This document shows, one piece after another, positions 35,849 to 47,871 of a stretch of DNA of 64,000 nt (within the stretch, counting starts at the first letter, position 1; every line of letters begins with the position of its first letter). The DNA is taken from contig NZ_JACHHP010000001.1 of assembly GCF_014202825.1 (NCBI RefSeq), positions 992,001 to 1,056,000 on the forward strand. Reading direction: 5' to 3'. The translations under genes were made by a program, and so were the position numbers. The DNA is from Chiayiivirga flava (GTDB lineage: Bacteria; Pseudomonadota; Gammaproteobacteria; Xanthomonadales; Xanthomonadaceae). Under the pieces are notes generated by a model. That model saw only the letters and a list, made by a program, of their open reading frames with translations, was not told the DNA's origin and ran no database searches.

Positions 35849-36811
35849 ATGACAGCCATGACCACGCACCATGCCCCCCGCACCGACTCCGCCGCGCGCC
35901 GTGCGGCGCTGGCCCTGTTGCGCTGGTTCGATACCGCGGACGCGGCGCACGTGCCCGCGGACGGCGCACCCGACCGGGTAGACTGGCTGCGCGTGCTGCC
36001 CTTCGTCGCGATGCATGTGGCATGCCTGGGCGTGTTCGTGGTCGGGGTATCCTGGGTTGCGCTCGCGGTGGCGTTCGGCCTGTACGTGATCCGCATGTTC
36101 GCGATCACCGGCTTCTATCACCGCTATTTCTCGCACAAGGCGTTCAAGACCTCGCGTGCGATGCAGCTGCTGTTCGCGCTGCTCGGCGCGATGAGCGTGC
36201 AGCGCGGGCCGCTGTGGTGGGCCGCGCACCACCGCCACCACCATCGCCACGCCGACACCGAGCAGGACATGCATTCGCCGGTCACGCGCGGTTTCTTCTG
36301 GAGCCACATGGGCTGGTTCCTCACCGCACGCGGCTACCGCACGGATCTTGAGCGCGTGCGCGATCTGGCCCGCTATCCCGAGCTGCGCTGGCTCGACCGG
36401 TTCGATATTTTCGTGCCGATCGCGCTTGCCGCCGGGCTGTTCCTGCTCGGGGGCTGGCTCGAACGCGAGCATCCGCAGCTCGGCACCAGCGGGCCGCAGC
36501 TGCTGGTGTGGGGCTTCTTCGTCTCCACCGTCGTGCTGTTCCACGCCACGGTGACGATCAATTCGCTGGCGCACCGCTGGGGATCGCGCCGGTATCCGAC
36601 CGCGGACAACAGCCGCAACAACTGGATGCTGGCGCTGATCACGCTCGGCGAAGGCTGGCACAACAACCACCATCATTTTCCCGGGTCGGCGAGGCAGGGT
36701 TTCCGCTGGTGGGAGGTCGATGCGACCTACTACCTGCTGCGCGCGATGGCGTGGCTGGGACTGGTGTGGGACCTCAGGCCGGTGCCGGCCAACCTGCGTC
36801 GGCCCGGCTGA
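35849..36811 (+). CDS. acyl-lipid/acyl-CoA delta-9 desaturase
   Basis: A 320-residue integral-membrane di-iron desaturase that introduces a double bond into a fatty acyl chain. The three His boxes are complete: GFYHRYFSH, HHRHHHRHAD and EGWHNNHHHFPGSARQG; four hydrophobic helices lie between (about 60-105 and 195-240). Start is uncertain: ATG at 35849 or 35858, or GTG at 35807. Nine bases separate it from the FAD oxidoreductase gene, so it appears to head the lipid-modification operon. Its double bond could supply the substrate for the downstream methyltransferases. Confidence 0.9.
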   Translation: MTAMTTHHAPRTDSAARRAALALLRWFDTADAAHVPADGAPDRVDWLRVLPFVAMHVACLGVFVVGVSWVALAVAFGLYVIRMFAITGFYHRYFSHKAFKTSRAMQLLFALLGAMSVQRGPLWWAAHHRHHHRHADTEQDMHSPVTRGFFWSHMGWFLTARGYRTDLERVRDLARYPELRWLDRFDIFVPIALAAGLFLLGGWLEREHPQLGTSGPQLLVWGFFVSTVVLFHATVTINSLAHRWGSRRYPTADNSRNNWMLALITLGEGWHNNHHHFPGSARQGFRWWEVDATYYLLRAMAWLGLVWDLRPVPANLRRPG

Positions 36812-36820
36812 GGCACGCGG

Positions 36821-38065
36821 ATGCGCATCGCCGTGGTCGGATCGGGCATCGCGGGACTGGGCGCCGCGTGGCTGCTCTCGCGCCAGCATGAGGTGGTGCT
36901 GTTCGAGTCGCAGTCGCGACTCGGCGGCCACACCCATACCCATCGCGTGGAGCGCGAGAGCGGAACCTATGCCGTCGATTCGGGCTTCATCGTGTTCAAC
37001 CCGCAGAACTATCCGCTGCTGACGCGTCTGTTCGCGCAACTGGGCGTGCGGTCGCAACCGACGACGATGAGCTTTTCGGTGCACAACGCGCGCAGCGGGC
37101 TGGAGTACAACGCCGGCACGCTCGGCGGGCTGTTCTGCCAGAAGCGCAACCTCGTGTCGCCCGCGTTCTGGCGGATGCTTCGCGACCTCACGCGCTTCTA
37201 TCGCGAGGCGCCGACGCTGCTGGAGGCCGACGACGACGGCCCGACGCTCGGCGACTATCTGGAAGCCGGCCACTACTCGCCGATGTTCGTGCACGATCAC
37301 CTGGTGCCGATGGCATCGGCGCTGTGGTCGTCGCCGTCCGCGGCAATCCTGCAGTTCCCGGCGCGTTATCTGGTGCAGTTCATGGCCAACCACCACATGC
37401 TGCAGACCGGGGGTCGGCCGCAGTGGCGCGTGGTGTGCGGCGGATCGAGCAGCTACGTGCGCGCGCTCGCGGCGACTTGGAGGGTGCAGGTGCGCCTGGA
37501 CGACGCCGTGCACGCGGTGCGGCGCGTCGACCGCGGCGTGGCGCTGCGGTCCGGCGGCGGCATCGAAACCTTCGACCACGTCGTGCTCGCGTGCCACAGC
37601 GACCAGGCACTCGCGCTGCTCGACGACGCGAGCGACGCCGAACGCGACGTGCTCGGCGCGATGACCTACCAGTCCAACGCCACCGTGCTGCACACCGACG
37701 CCCGCCTGCTGCCGCGCAACCGCCGCGCATGGGCGGCCTGGAACGCACACGTGCCGGCGCGCGCGGAGGACCGGTGCACGGTGAGCTACTGCATGAACCT
37801 GCTGCAATCCATCGATGCGCCGGACGCGTTCGTGGTGACGCTCAACCGCAGCGCCGACATCGATCCGGACCGCGTCATCGCACGCATGGACTACACGCAC
37901 CCGGTCTACACGCAGCGCAGCGTCCGCGCGCAACGCCGGCGCGACGAGATCGACGGGGTCAACGGGGTGTCGTACTGCGGTGCCTACTGGGGCTGGGGCT
38001 TCCACGAGGACGGCCTGCGCAGCGCGGTGCACAGCGCCGCCAGACTTGGCGTCACGTGGCAATGA
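36821..38065 (+). CDS. FAD-dependent amine-oxidase-like oxidoreductase
   Basis: A 414-residue flavoprotein. The N-terminus is a dinucleotide fold ([20 protein letters not shown], then [16 protein letters not shown]), and the C-terminus ends with [18 protein letters not shown], the FAD-closing motif of the amine oxidase/phytoene desaturase superfamily. Members next to DUF1365 and CFA-synthase genes are thought to act on phospholipid acyl chains. The stop overlaps the DUF1365 start (ATGA). The exact reaction here is unknown; desaturation or oxidation of a methylated chain is a reasonable inference from the operon. Confidence 0.87.
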   Translation: MRIAVVGSGIAGLGAAWLLSRQHEVVLFESQSRLGGHTHTHRVERESGTYAVDSGFIVFNPQNYPLLTRLFAQLGVRSQPTTMSFSVHNARSGLEYNAGTLGGLFCQKRNLVSPAFWRMLRDLTRFYREAPTLLEADDDGPTLGDYLEAGHYSPMFVHDHLVPMASALWSSPSAAILQFPARYLVQFMANHHMLQTGGRPQWRVVCGGSSSYVRALAATWRVQVRLDDAVHAVRRVDRGVALRSGGGIETFDHVVLACHSDQALALLDDASDAERDVLGAMTYQSNATVLHTDARLLPRNRRAWAAWNAHVPARAEDRCTVSYCMNLLQSIDAPDAFVVTLNRSADIDPDRVIARMDYTHPVYTQRSVRAQRRRDEIDGVNGVSYCGAYWGWGFHEDGLRSAVHSAARLGVTWQ

Positions 38066-38880
38066 CCGCGCAGCGCGCCGCCGACACGACGCAGCCGCCA
38101 GCGCGCGGCACGCCGCGCAGCGCAATCTACGCCGGCCGCGTCCGGCACCGGCGCCACGCGCCGCGCGCGCACGCGTTCGAGTACCAGCTGTTCATGCTCT
38201 GCATCGATCTGGCCGAACTCGACACGCTCTTCCGCGGCCGCTGGTTCTGGTCGGTCGGTCGGCGCAACCTGGCCCAGTTCCGGCGCAGCGACTATCTCGG
38301 CGACCCCGACGTGCCGCTCGACACCGCCGTGCGCGCGCGCGTCGCGCAGGCCACCGGCCGCAGCCCCGACGGCCCCATCCACCTGCTGACCCACCTGCGC
38401 TACTTCGGCCACTGCTTCAATCCGGTGAGCTTCTACTACTGCTACGCCGCCGACGGCGTCACGCTCGACAGCATCGTGGCCGAAATCACCAACACCCCGT
38501 GGAAGGAACGCCACAGTTACGTGCTGCCGCTGCGCGACGCGGTGCCGCACGCGAGCGCCTTCGAGTGGGGGTTCGCCAAGCGTTTCCATGTCTCGCCGTT
38601 CATGGCGATGCAGCGCGACTATCGCTGGCGCCTGCAGCCGCCGGGCCGCGACCTGCGCGTGCACATGGAGGTGCTGGCGGCCGGCGTGCCCGAGTTCGAC
38701 GCCACGCTCGTGCTCGAACGCCGGCCGCTGACCGGCGCCCAGCTCGCGCGCTGCCTGCTGCGGTATCCGCTGATGACCCTGCAGGTGGTCGCCGCGATCC
38801 ACTGGCAGGCGCTGCGACTGTGGCTCAAGCGCGTGCCGGTGCACAACCATCCCACCCTTGCGGACACACCCCGTCCATGA
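38062..38880 (+). CDS. DUF1365 protein
   Basis: A 272-residue protein of the DUF1365 family, function unproven. Family blocks: [20 protein letters not shown] at the start, [36 protein letters not shown] and KRFHVSPFM. It usually sits between an FAD oxidoreductase and a CFA synthase, as it does here. It is coupled on both sides by ATGA overlaps. A hydrophobic stretch near the C-terminus ([19 protein letters not shown]) might associate with the membrane. Confidence 0.9.
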   Translation: MTAQRAADTTQPPARGTPRSAIYAGRVRHRRHAPRAHAFEYQLFMLCIDLAELDTLFRGRWFWSVGRRNLAQFRRSDYLGDPDVPLDTAVRARVAQATGRSPDGPIHLLTHLRYFGHCFNPVSFYYCYAADGVTLDSIVAEITNTPWKERHSYVLPLRDAVPHASAFEWGFAKRFHVSPFMAMQRDYRWRLQPPGRDLRVHMEVLAAGVPEFDATLVLERRPLTGAQLARCLLRYPLMTLQVVAAIHWQALRLWLKRVPVHNHPTLADTPRP

Positions 38881-40184
38881 ACGACCTTGCACGCTCCCGC
38901 TCGCCGCTCGACCGCGACCGGTTCCCGCTGGACGCCACCGCGCCGTCGCAACCGGGCGCCATCGATCGCTGGCTGCGCGCGCGCCTGATCGCGCAGCTGG
39001 GCGCGCTGCGCGACTGCGACGTGACCCTGATCGATGCCCTCGGCGACGTGCGGCTCGGGACGCCGGCCGCGCACCCGCACGACACGCTGCACGCCACCCT
39101 GCGCATCCGCGATCCCGGCTTCTACCGCGCGGTGGCACGCAACGGCAGCGTCGGCGCGGGCGAGGCCTACATGGACGGACTGTGGGACTGCGACGACCTG
39201 GTGGCGCTGGTGCGTATCCTCGTGCGCAACCGCGATCTGCTCGACGCGATGGAAAGCGGATTCGCGCGCCTGGGCGGCGTCGCGATGCGCGCCCTGCACG
39301 CGCTCGGACGCAACACGCGCCGCGGCAGCCGCCGCAACATCTCCGCGCACTACGACCTGGGCAACGCGCTGTTCGAGCTGTTCCTCGACGACAACATGAT
39401 GTATTCGTCCGCGATCTTCGCGCGCAGCGACGACACGCTGGAATCGGCCTCGCGCCGCAAGCTCGACCGCATCTGCGACAAGCTCGCGCTCGGGCCGGAC
39501 GACCACGTGATCGAGATCGGGAGCGGCTGGGGCGGCTTTGCGCTGCACGCCGCACAGCGTGGCTGCCGCGTCACCACCACGACCATTTCGGAGGAGCAGT
39601 TCCTGCGCGCGCGCGAACGCGTCGCCGCCGCCGGACTGGCCGAGCGCGTCACGGTGCTGTTGCAGGACTACCGCGATCTGCAGGGCCAGTACGACAAGCT
39701 CGTCTCGATCGAGATGATCGAGGCCATCGGCCACCAATACCTCGACACGTATTTCCGCACCTGCCAGCACCTGCTCAAACCCGACGGCATGGCGCTGATC
39801 CAGGCCATCACCATCGAAGACCACCGCTACGTGCAGGCGCGCGATTCGGTCGACTTCATCAAGCGCCACATCTTCCCCGGCAGCTTCATCCCGTCGGTGA
39901 GCGCGATGCAGGGCGCGCTGGCGAAGACCGACCTGCGCCTGTTTCACCTGGAGGACATCGGCCCGAGCTATGCCCTCACGCTGCAGCACTGGCGCACGCG
40001 TTTCCTCGCACAGCGCGATGCGGTGCTGGCGCTCGGCTATCCCGAGCGGTTCGTGCGGATGTGGGAGTTCTACCTGTGCTACTGCGAGGGCGGCTTCCGC
40101 GAACGCTCCATCGGCAACGTGCAGATGCTGCTCACGCGCCCGCGCTGCCGCCGGCCCTCGTACCTTCCGGATCTCGCCGGATGA
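38877..40184 (+). CDS. cfa: cyclopropane-fatty-acid synthase
   Basis: A 435-residue S-adenosylmethionine-dependent enzyme that acts on double bonds of membrane phospholipid acyl chains. The N-terminal domain (to about 140) is followed by the methyltransferase part: [18 protein letters not shown], the SAM loop [30 protein letters not shown], the lipid-binding [15 protein letters not shown] and [13 protein letters not shown], the active-site region of Escherichia coli Cfa. It is ATGA-coupled to its neighbours. Whether it makes a cyclopropane ring or only a methyl branch cannot be decided from sequence. Confidence 0.93.
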   Translation: MNDLARSRSPLDRDRFPLDATAPSQPGAIDRWLRARLIAQLGALRDCDVTLIDALGDVRLGTPAAHPHDTLHATLRIRDPGFYRAVARNGSVGAGEAYMDGLWDCDDLVALVRILVRNRDLLDAMESGFARLGGVAMRALHALGRNTRRGSRRNISAHYDLGNALFELFLDDNMMYSSAIFARSDDTLESASRRKLDRICDKLALGPDDHVIEIGSGWGGFALHAAQRGCRVTTTTISEEQFLRARERVAAAGLAERVTVLLQDYRDLQGQYDKLVSIEMIEAIGHQYLDTYFRTCQHLLKPDGMALIQAITIEDHRYVQARDSVDFIKRHIFPGSFIPSVSAMQGALAKTDLRLFHLEDIGPSYALTLQHWRTRFLAQRDAVLALGYPERFVRMWEFYLCYCEGGFRERSIGNVQMLLTRPRCRRPSYLPDLAG

Positions 40185-40714
40185 GGCACTGGCTGCCCAA
40201 TGCGCTCTCGTACCAGCTGGTCTGGATCGCGGCCGTGGGCGGCGCCGCGCGCGGCTGGTGGTGGGCGGGGCCGGTCGCGTTCGTGCTGTTCGCGGCCTGG
40301 CAGCTTCCGTTGAGCCGGCATCGACGTGCTGACGTGCTGCTGTGCGTGGGGGCGATGGCGGTGGGCTTCGTCGTCGATTCGATCTGGGCCGGCACCGGGC
40401 TGATGCGGTTCGCGTCGCCGGTTCCGTCGACGCAGTTCGCGCCGCTGTGGATCGTCGCGCTCTGGGCCGGGTTCGCGCTCACGCTCAATCATTCGCTCGC
40501 CGCGCTCAAGCCGCGACTGCTGCTGGGCACCCTCCTCGGCGCCTGCGGCGGGCCGCTCGCCTACGCCATCGCGGAGCGTGCGTGGGACGCGGTCGACCTG
40601 GGCGCGCGCCCCGGACCGGCCCTGCTCGCGCTGGCCGTCGCCTGGAGCCTGGTCACCCCGCTGCTGCTGGTCGCCGCGCGACGGCTGGCACCTCTTCCCG
40701 GGACACCTCGATGA
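40181..40714 (+). CDS. DUF2878 membrane protein
   Basis: A 177-residue integral membrane protein with five to six hydrophobic helices (LSYQLVWIAAVGGA, PVAFVLFAAWQL, LLCVGAMAVGFVVDSIWAGT, APLWIVALWAGFALTLNHSL and two more). It fits DUF2878, which is found almost only in operons with DUF1365, CFA synthase and DUF1295 genes. The gene overlaps both neighbours by four bases. Role unknown; a helper for moving or presenting lipid substrate is speculation. Confidence 0.85.
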   Translation: MRHWLPNALSYQLVWIAAVGGAARGWWWAGPVAFVLFAAWQLPLSRHRRADVLLCVGAMAVGFVVDSIWAGTGLMRFASPVPSTQFAPLWIVALWAGFALTLNHSLAALKPRLLLGTLLGACGGPLAYAIAERAWDAVDLGARPGPALLALAVAWSLVTPLLLVAARRLAPLPGTPR

Positions 40715-41514
40715 CCATCCTGCATGCCGCCACGATCCTGTTCGCCGTCGCCGTCGCGGTGATGACCATCGCCTGGTGGCGCCAGACGAAGACGCGCAAC
40801 GCCGGCTTCGTCGACGTGGTGTGGGCCTCGCTCGTCGGCGGCGCCGCGGTGTTCTATGCCGTGGTCGGGCACGGCGCAACCGCGCCGCGCATCGCGCTCG
40901 CGGCACTGGCCGGCCTGTGGGCCCTGCGCCTGGCCTCGCACCTGTATCGGCGCGTATCGCACGAGCCCGAGGACGGCCGCTACGCGTATCTGCGCGAGCA
41001 TTGGAACGACGATCAGCGCAAGTTCTTCGGCATGTTCATGGCGCAGGCGCTGCTGGTGATGTTTTTCTCGGTGCCGTTCGCGGTGGTGGCGTCGAATCCT
41101 CAGACGCATGCGTTCAACATCGGGCTGGCCGTCGCGATCTGGCTCGTGAGCCTGGGCGGCGAGAGCATCGCCGACCGCCAGCTCGCGGCCTGGCGTACGG
41201 ACCCCGCCAACCGAGGCAGAACCTGTCGCTCCGGCCTGTGGCGCTATTCGCGCCATCCGAACTACTTTTTCGAGTGGACGCACTGGTTCGCGTACGTGGC
41301 GCTCGCGATCGGCGCGCCGAACTGGTGGCTGTCGCTGTTCGGTCCTGCCGCGATGCTGTTCTCGCTCGTCTGGCTCACCGGCATTCCGTTCGTCGAGGCC
41401 CAGTCGCTGCGTTCGCGCGGGGACGACTACCGCCGCTACCAACGCGAGACGTCGGTGTTCATCCCGTGGTTCCCCAAGAAGGGCGCGCCCGATCCCATCC
41501 ACCCGCTGACCTGA
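40711..41514 (+). CDS. DUF1295 membrane protein (steroid-reductase-like fold)
   Basis: A 267-residue membrane protein with about seven helices. The C-terminal block RSGLWRYSRHPNYFFEWTHW then LWLTGIPF-type segments and YRRYQRETSVFIPWFPKK match DUF1295, related to 3-oxo-5-alpha-steroid 4-dehydrogenases and isoprenylcysteine methyltransferases. The His/Asn of SRHPNYFFE are the likely cofactor-site residues. In this context it may reduce a double bond in a modified acyl chain; this is inferred from gene company. It follows DUF2878 with an ATGA overlap and precedes the second methyltransferase by 15 bases. Confidence 0.88.
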   Translation: MTILHAATILFAVAVAVMTIAWWRQTKTRNAGFVDVVWASLVGGAAVFYAVVGHGATAPRIALAALAGLWALRLASHLYRRVSHEPEDGRYAYLREHWNDDQRKFFGMFMAQALLVMFFSVPFAVVASNPQTHAFNIGLAVAIWLVSLGGESIADRQLAAWRTDPANRGRTCRSGLWRYSRHPNYFFEWTHWFAYVALAIGAPNWWLSLFGPAAMLFSLVWLTGIPFVEAQSLRSRGDDYRRYQRETSVFIPWFPKKGAPDPIHPLT

Positions 41515-41529
41515 GCGAACCCCGGACCC

Positions 41530-42573
41530 ATGTCACTGATCGACCTGAGCGAACGCGGCCTGATCCCCGACTCCCTGCTGCGCCTGGGCATCCGCAGGCT
41601 CTGCGCGCAGCGCCTGCGCGAGGAGCACGCGGCCGACGCGGTGGCGGCCTGGGAGCGCTTCCGCACGCTGCTCGACACCTTGCGGCGCAGTCCGCTCGCG
41701 ATCGAGACGGCGGCGGCGAACCGCCAGCACTACGAGGTGCCGGCGCGCTTCTTCGAGCTATGCCTGGGCAGGCGCTTGAAGTACTCGAGCGCGTACTACC
41801 CGCGCGGCGACGAGACGCTGGACCAGGCCGAGGACGCGATGCTGGCACTGTACGAAACGCGCGCCGGGCTCGCCGACGGCCAGCGCATCCTCGAGCTCGG
41901 CTGCGGCTGGGGCTCGCTCACGCTGTGGATGGCCGAGCGCTTTCCCAATGCGCGCATCACCGGGGTATCGAATTCACACAGCCAGCGCCAGCACATCCTG
42001 CAGCAGGCACAGGCGCGCGGGCTGGGCAACGTCGAGATCGTCACCTGCGACGTCAATGCGCTGCAGCTCGACGGCACGTTCGACCGCTGCGTGTCGATCG
42101 AGATGTTCGAACACATGCGCAACTACCGCGGCCTGCTGCGCAACATCGCCGGCTGGCTGGCCGACGACGGGCGCCTTTTCGTGCACATCTTCTGCCATCG
42201 CGAGCTGATGTATCCGTTCGAAACGCAGGGCGAGGACAACTGGATGGGCCGGCACTTCTTCACCGGCGGATTGATGCCGTCGGCCGATACGCTGCTGCAT
42301 TTCCAGGACGATCTGGTCCTGCAGGAGCAGTGGCGCCTGGCGGGCACGCATTACGAAAAGACATCCAACCACTGGCTCGCGAACCAGGACCGCAATGCGG
42401 ACGAGGTGCGCACCGTGCTGGCGCAGGCCTACGGCGAGGCCGACGCGGCGCGCTGGGCGCAGCGCTGGCGGATGTTCTGGATGGCGTGTGCGGAGCTGTT
42501 CGGCTATCGCGACGGCAACGAGTGGCTCGTCGGACACTACCTGTTCGCGAAGCGCCGACGCTCCACGAACTGA
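41530..42573 (+). CDS. second CFA-synthase-type SAM methyltransferase
   Basis: A 347-residue methyltransferase distinct from the first. It has a shorter N-terminal helical part, then QHYEVPARFFELCLGRRLKYSS, the SAM loop ILELGCGWGSLTLWMA, SIEMFEHMRNYRGLL and HYEKTSNHWLANQD. It resembles the CFA-synthase-like/coclaurine-methyltransferase branch and lacks the phospholipid-binding segment of the classical enzyme. Two such enzymes in one operon suggest two successive or alternative methylations. Start ATG at 41530; 15 bases from DUF1295. It is the last gene of the operon and converges on a secreted-protein gene. Confidence 0.9.
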   Translation: MSLIDLSERGLIPDSLLRLGIRRLCAQRLREEHAADAVAAWERFRTLLDTLRRSPLAIETAAANRQHYEVPARFFELCLGRRLKYSSAYYPRGDETLDQAEDAMLALYETRAGLADGQRILELGCGWGSLTLWMAERFPNARITGVSNSHSQRQHILQQAQARGLGNVEIVTCDVNALQLDGTFDRCVSIEMFEHMRNYRGLLRNIAGWLADDGRLFVHIFCHRELMYPFETQGEDNWMGRHFFTGGLMPSADTLLHFQDDLVLQEQWRLAGTHYEKTSNHWLANQDRNADEVRTVLAQAYGEADAARWAQRWRMFWMACAELFGYRDGNEWLVGHYLFAKRRRSTN

Positions 42574-42580
42574 CGGCGCG

Positions 42581-43066
42581 TTACTCGGCGACGACGCCCG
42601 TCGCACCCGCAGCTGCGGCAGCGGGCACCGCGGCCGCGGCGGGGACCACCGTCGGCGCCGGGGTCGGCGCCTTACCCGTCGCCACGCGCACGCCACGGCT
42701 CTTCATCCACGCGTCGAATTCGGCGGCGGTGAATTTCTTGCCCTTGTCCATGTTGAAGCGGTACGGGGTGTTGTCGAACTGCGTCTTCGGCTTGTAGCCG
42801 GCGAATTCGTCCTTCACGCACGATTCCAGACGCAGGCGCATCAGCACCAGATCGAGCGCAAGCGATTCGTCGCGGCTGTCGGCGAGCAAGGTGTGCGGCA
42901 CGGCGAGCCCGACCGGACGACCGGCAAGCCCGGAATACAGCGGCGGCACCGGCGAGTTGCGCACAGGCAGCGGTGCGCTTGCGCCCGCACTGCACGTGAC
43001 CGCGCTGGCCGCGCCGGGCGCCACGAGCGCCGCCAGAAGAAGTCCCCCAACCATCGATGCGCGCAT
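42581..43066 (-). CDS. small secreted protein of unknown function
   Basis: A 161-residue protein with a signal peptide (1-23, ending GAASA). The mature part has VTCSAGASAPLPVR, a segment ESCVKDEFAGYKPKTQFDNT with the second Cys, and KFTAAEFDAWMKSRGV. The last 30 residues are Ala/Pro/Val-rich. No family recognised. GGGAACGGCA precedes the ATG; an upstream in-frame extension has no export signal. It converges on the lipid operon, seven bases from its end. Confidence 0.7.
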   Translation of the reverse strand: MRASMVGGLLLAALVAPGAASAVTCSAGASAPLPVRNSPVPPLYSGLAGRPVGLAVPHTLLADSRDESLALDLVLMRLRLESCVKDEFAGYKPKTQFDNTPYRFNMDKGKKFTAAEFDAWMKSRGVRVATGKAPTPAPTVVPAAAAVPAAAAAGATGVVAE

Positions 43067-43321
43067 TGCCGTTCCCGAGCGTGATTCCGGCGACAGTGTA
43101 GGCCTTGACGTTGGCGGCAACAACCCGATTTCGATCAATTGCTTCCACGCGGTTGTTGACGTGCAACTTGCACGTGCGCGACCGCGGCGCCGCGCCGACG
43201 CGGCGAGGGCGTCGCGGCACCGCCGGGCCGACACCCGGCCGACCTTGCCGGCCGCGTGGATGCCTCCGGCACTGCACCGGGGCGGCGCGATCTGCCGGCA
43301 CGGCATGAACCGGGGGGCCAC

Positions 43322-43352
43322 AAAGAGAAAGCCCGGCGCGAGGCCGGGCTTT
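43322..43352 (-). terminator. terminator downstream of the OmpA-family gene
   Basis: An eleven-pair stem (AAAGCCCGGCC with its complement around a short GCGA-like loop) followed on the minus strand by TTTCTCTTTG, 33 bases past the stop of the OmpA-type gene. The surrounding 43067-43385 gap holds no gene. Confidence 0.82.
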
Positions 43353-43385
43353 CGGTGCAGCGTGTCGCCGATGCAACGTCGTGGA

Positions 43386-44477
43386 TCAGTTCTCGACGTT
43401 GAGCTCGGTGCGACGGTTGGTTTCGCTCTTGCACGCCGGGAACGCGTCGCCAAGGGCTTCGAGCGGACGGCTTTCGCCGTAGCCGTTCGGGCCTGCGAGA
43501 CGGCTGGCGTCCACGCCCTGGCCGGTCAGGTAGTCGTACACCACGCGGGCGCGACGATCCGACAGGTCCTGGTTGTAGCCATCGGCGCCGCATTCGTCGG
43601 TGTGGCCAGCCACTTCGACGCGCAGATCCGGGTACTGGCGCAGCACGGCGACCGCTTCGTCGAGCGTGGCGATCGAGTCCGGACGCAGCGTGTCCTTGTC
43701 GAAGTCGAAGTTCACGCCGCGCAGGTCGATCGTCACCGGGACCGGGCAACCGTCCGGACCGATGGTCTGGCCGGAGGTGCTGTTCGGGCAGCGGTCGTCG
43801 CAGTTGTTGACGCCGTCGCCGTCGTCGTCCATGTCGGCGCAGGTGGTCTGCGGCACCGGTTCCGGCTCCGGCGTCGGCTCGACCGCGGGGGTCGGCTCCG
43901 GCCCGAGCTTCACCAGCACGCCGACGGAGGCGACGAAGTCGCTGAAGCCGTCTTCGTCGATGATCGACGACTGATCGTCGAGGTCGTAACGCACACCGAG
44001 CTGGCCGCGCATCGCGGTGCGGCCGTAGTCGGCCTGCAGGCCCACGCCGCCGTGCACTTCGAGGTTAGTGTCTTCACGCTGCAGCGGCGCGCCGAAGTTC
44101 GGGTTGATGGTTTCCTCTTCCGCACGCAGGGCGCCCGCGCCGAAGTACAGGAACGGATGCCAGCTGCGGTCTTCGCGGGTGAAGTGGTAACGGCCCGTGA
44201 GACCTGCGCCGTACATGCTCCAGTTCAGGTGCTCGTTGCTGTTCTTGTTCGGGTTCGTGGAGTGCAGGTTCACTTCCCACGACCAGTTCGGCGAGAACAT
44301 CTTGCCGAAGCCGATGCTGTAGAGAGCGTCGTCGTGCACGTCGCGATCGCCGTCGAACATGATCACGCCGAGGTCGCCGGACACGTACCAGCGGTCGTCG
44401 AATTCCTGCGCCATCGCCACCTGCGCAAAGCCCAGCACGCCCAGCACGGCGCCACAAAGGAGTTTCTTCTTCATCAT
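43386..44477 (-). CDS. OmpA-family outer-membrane protein
   Basis: A 363-residue outer-membrane protein that tethers the envelope to peptidoglycan. A signal peptide (1-24, ending AMA) precedes an eight-stranded beta-barrel (about 28-200; RWYVSGDLGVIMFDGD, WSWEVNLHSTN). A Pro/Glu linker and a thrombospondin type-3-like calcium segment (ADMDDDGDGVNNCDDRCPNS, about 235-255) lead to the OmpA C-terminal domain, with VNFDFDKDTLRPDS, VEVAGHTDECGADGYNQDLS and RRARVVYDYL; the Asp and Arg that bind diaminopimelate are present. AGGAGC six bases before the first of two ATGs sets the start. Confidence 0.92.
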   Translation of the reverse strand: MMKKKLLCGAVLGVLGFAQVAMAQEFDDRWYVSGDLGVIMFDGDRDVHDDALYSIGFGKMFSPNWSWEVNLHSTNPNKNSNEHLNWSMYGAGLTGRYHFTREDRSWHPFLYFGAGALRAEEETINPNFGAPLQREDTNLEVHGGVGLQADYGRTAMRGQLGVRYDLDDQSSIIDEDGFSDFVASVGVLVKLGPEPTPAVEPTPEPEPVPQTTCADMDDDGDGVNNCDDRCPNSTSGQTIGPDGCPVPVTIDLRGVNFDFDKDTLRPDSIATLDEAVAVLRQYPDLRVEVAGHTDECGADGYNQDLSDRRARVVYDYLTGQGVDASRLAGPNGYGESRPLEALGDAFPACKSETNRRTELNVEN

Positions 44478-46926
<2,449 letters not shown>

Positions 46927-47346
46927 CGGGCCGCACGCCGGCGGCCCGCACTAAATCCTTGAACCGATTCAGGTTCCGCGCCGTGCAAAAGGCCGGATGA
47001 CGGCTCGAAGTCAAGCAATCGGCACGGCGCGTGTTCACCGGGGGTTAGGGATACCGCCCGTACTTTGCGCGTCCAATGCACCCAGACGGCCCTTCCCGAC
47101 CTTGTCGGTTCGGGGCCGTCGCAAGCCGCGGGCCGGGCGATCGAACCGATTGTCCGGCCCGCTGTGCGGCTGGCGCCGCGATGCCCATACGGCTAGCGCC
47201 AGGCGTACCCGACAACGCCATGTTGGCGTGATTCCCCATTCTGCGTGGTGTCGACCCTTCCGGGGACGGCGCGGCGGAGCGGGAGCGGGAGGAGGTCCTC
47301 TCTCGCGCTCAGGAGTCGCCGCGACGCAACGGAGAAGGAGTTCGCG
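46927..47346. other. intergenic region without a recognised gene
   Basis: 420 bases between the reductase and the hydrolase gene. A small inverted repeat, GAACC/GGTTC around 46961-46975, is the only structure I noticed near the reductase stop. No frame looks coding; the promoter of the hydrolase gene should lie at the right end. Confidence 0.45.
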
Positions 47347-47793
47347 ATGAAACTGGCCTGGATCCTCTGGCTGGCCAATTTGCTGCCGCAGCCGGCAGCC
47401 GACCAGCTTTGCCTGGTCACCACCGTCTATCTCGAAGCACGCAATCAATCCGATCTGGGCCAGCGTGCCGTGGCCGAAGTCGCCCTCCGCCGCCTCGACA
47501 GCGGCCGCTGGGGCGACACCATGTGCGAAGTGGTCACCGCGCCCAAGCAGTTCGCGCCCACGCTGATCTCGCCCAACTTCAGCCTCAGCAACGTGCAGGC
47601 CTGGACCCGCGCCGCGCGCATCGCACTGGAGCTGCAGAGCGAATGGAAGCAGCCGAACTGGGAGCGCAACCTCGTGGTGCCGGGCGCGGACCATTTCGTG
47701 GTGCACGAGATCGCGAGCCCGGACTGGGCGCAGGGCACGCCGGTGGCGACGATCGGCGACCACACTTTCTATAAGGTTCGCGCCCGCTACTGA
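47347..47793 (+). CDS. SleB-type cell wall hydrolase
   Basis: A 148-residue small enzyme of the Hydrolase_2 (SleB/CwlJ) family, which cleaves peptidoglycan and in spore formers opens the cortex. The family core is clear: LCLVTTVYLEARNQSDLGQR with the catalytic Glu in YLEAR, VAEVALRRLDSGRWGDTMCE and KQFAP, then a conserved HFVVH near the end. Residues 1-19 form a hydrophobic leader, so it is probably exported. GGAGAAGGAG stands just before the ATG. The organism is not a spore former as far as can be told; a role in wall remodelling is inferred. Confidence 0.85.
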   Translation: MKLAWILWLANLLPQPAADQLCLVTTVYLEARNQSDLGQRAVAEVALRRLDSGRWGDTMCEVVTAPKQFAPTLISPNFSLSNVQAWTRAARIALELQSEWKQPNWERNLVVPGADHFVVHEIASPDWAQGTPVATIGDHTFYKVRARY

Positions 47794-47830
47794 GTCGGGA
47801 ATCGGGAATCGGGGGAATCCGGAGTCGGGG
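47794..47830. repeat. short GGGAATC direct repeats
   Basis: GTCGGGAATCGGGAATCGGG followed by a degenerate GGAATCC/GGAGTCGGGG. Similar GGGAATC runs are common between genes in Xanthomonas-like genomes. Confidence 0.6.
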
Positions 47831-47871
47831 CAGGCTACGCTTGGGGCCCGTGCCCGCCGCCTCCGCCGCCC

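Noticed and set aside
36821-42573. A carotenoid synthesis operon, suggested by the phytoene-desaturase-like flavoprotein
   Set aside because: No phytoene synthase or cyclase gene is near; DUF1365, CFA, DUF2878 and DUF1295 genes point to phospholipid acyl modification instead.
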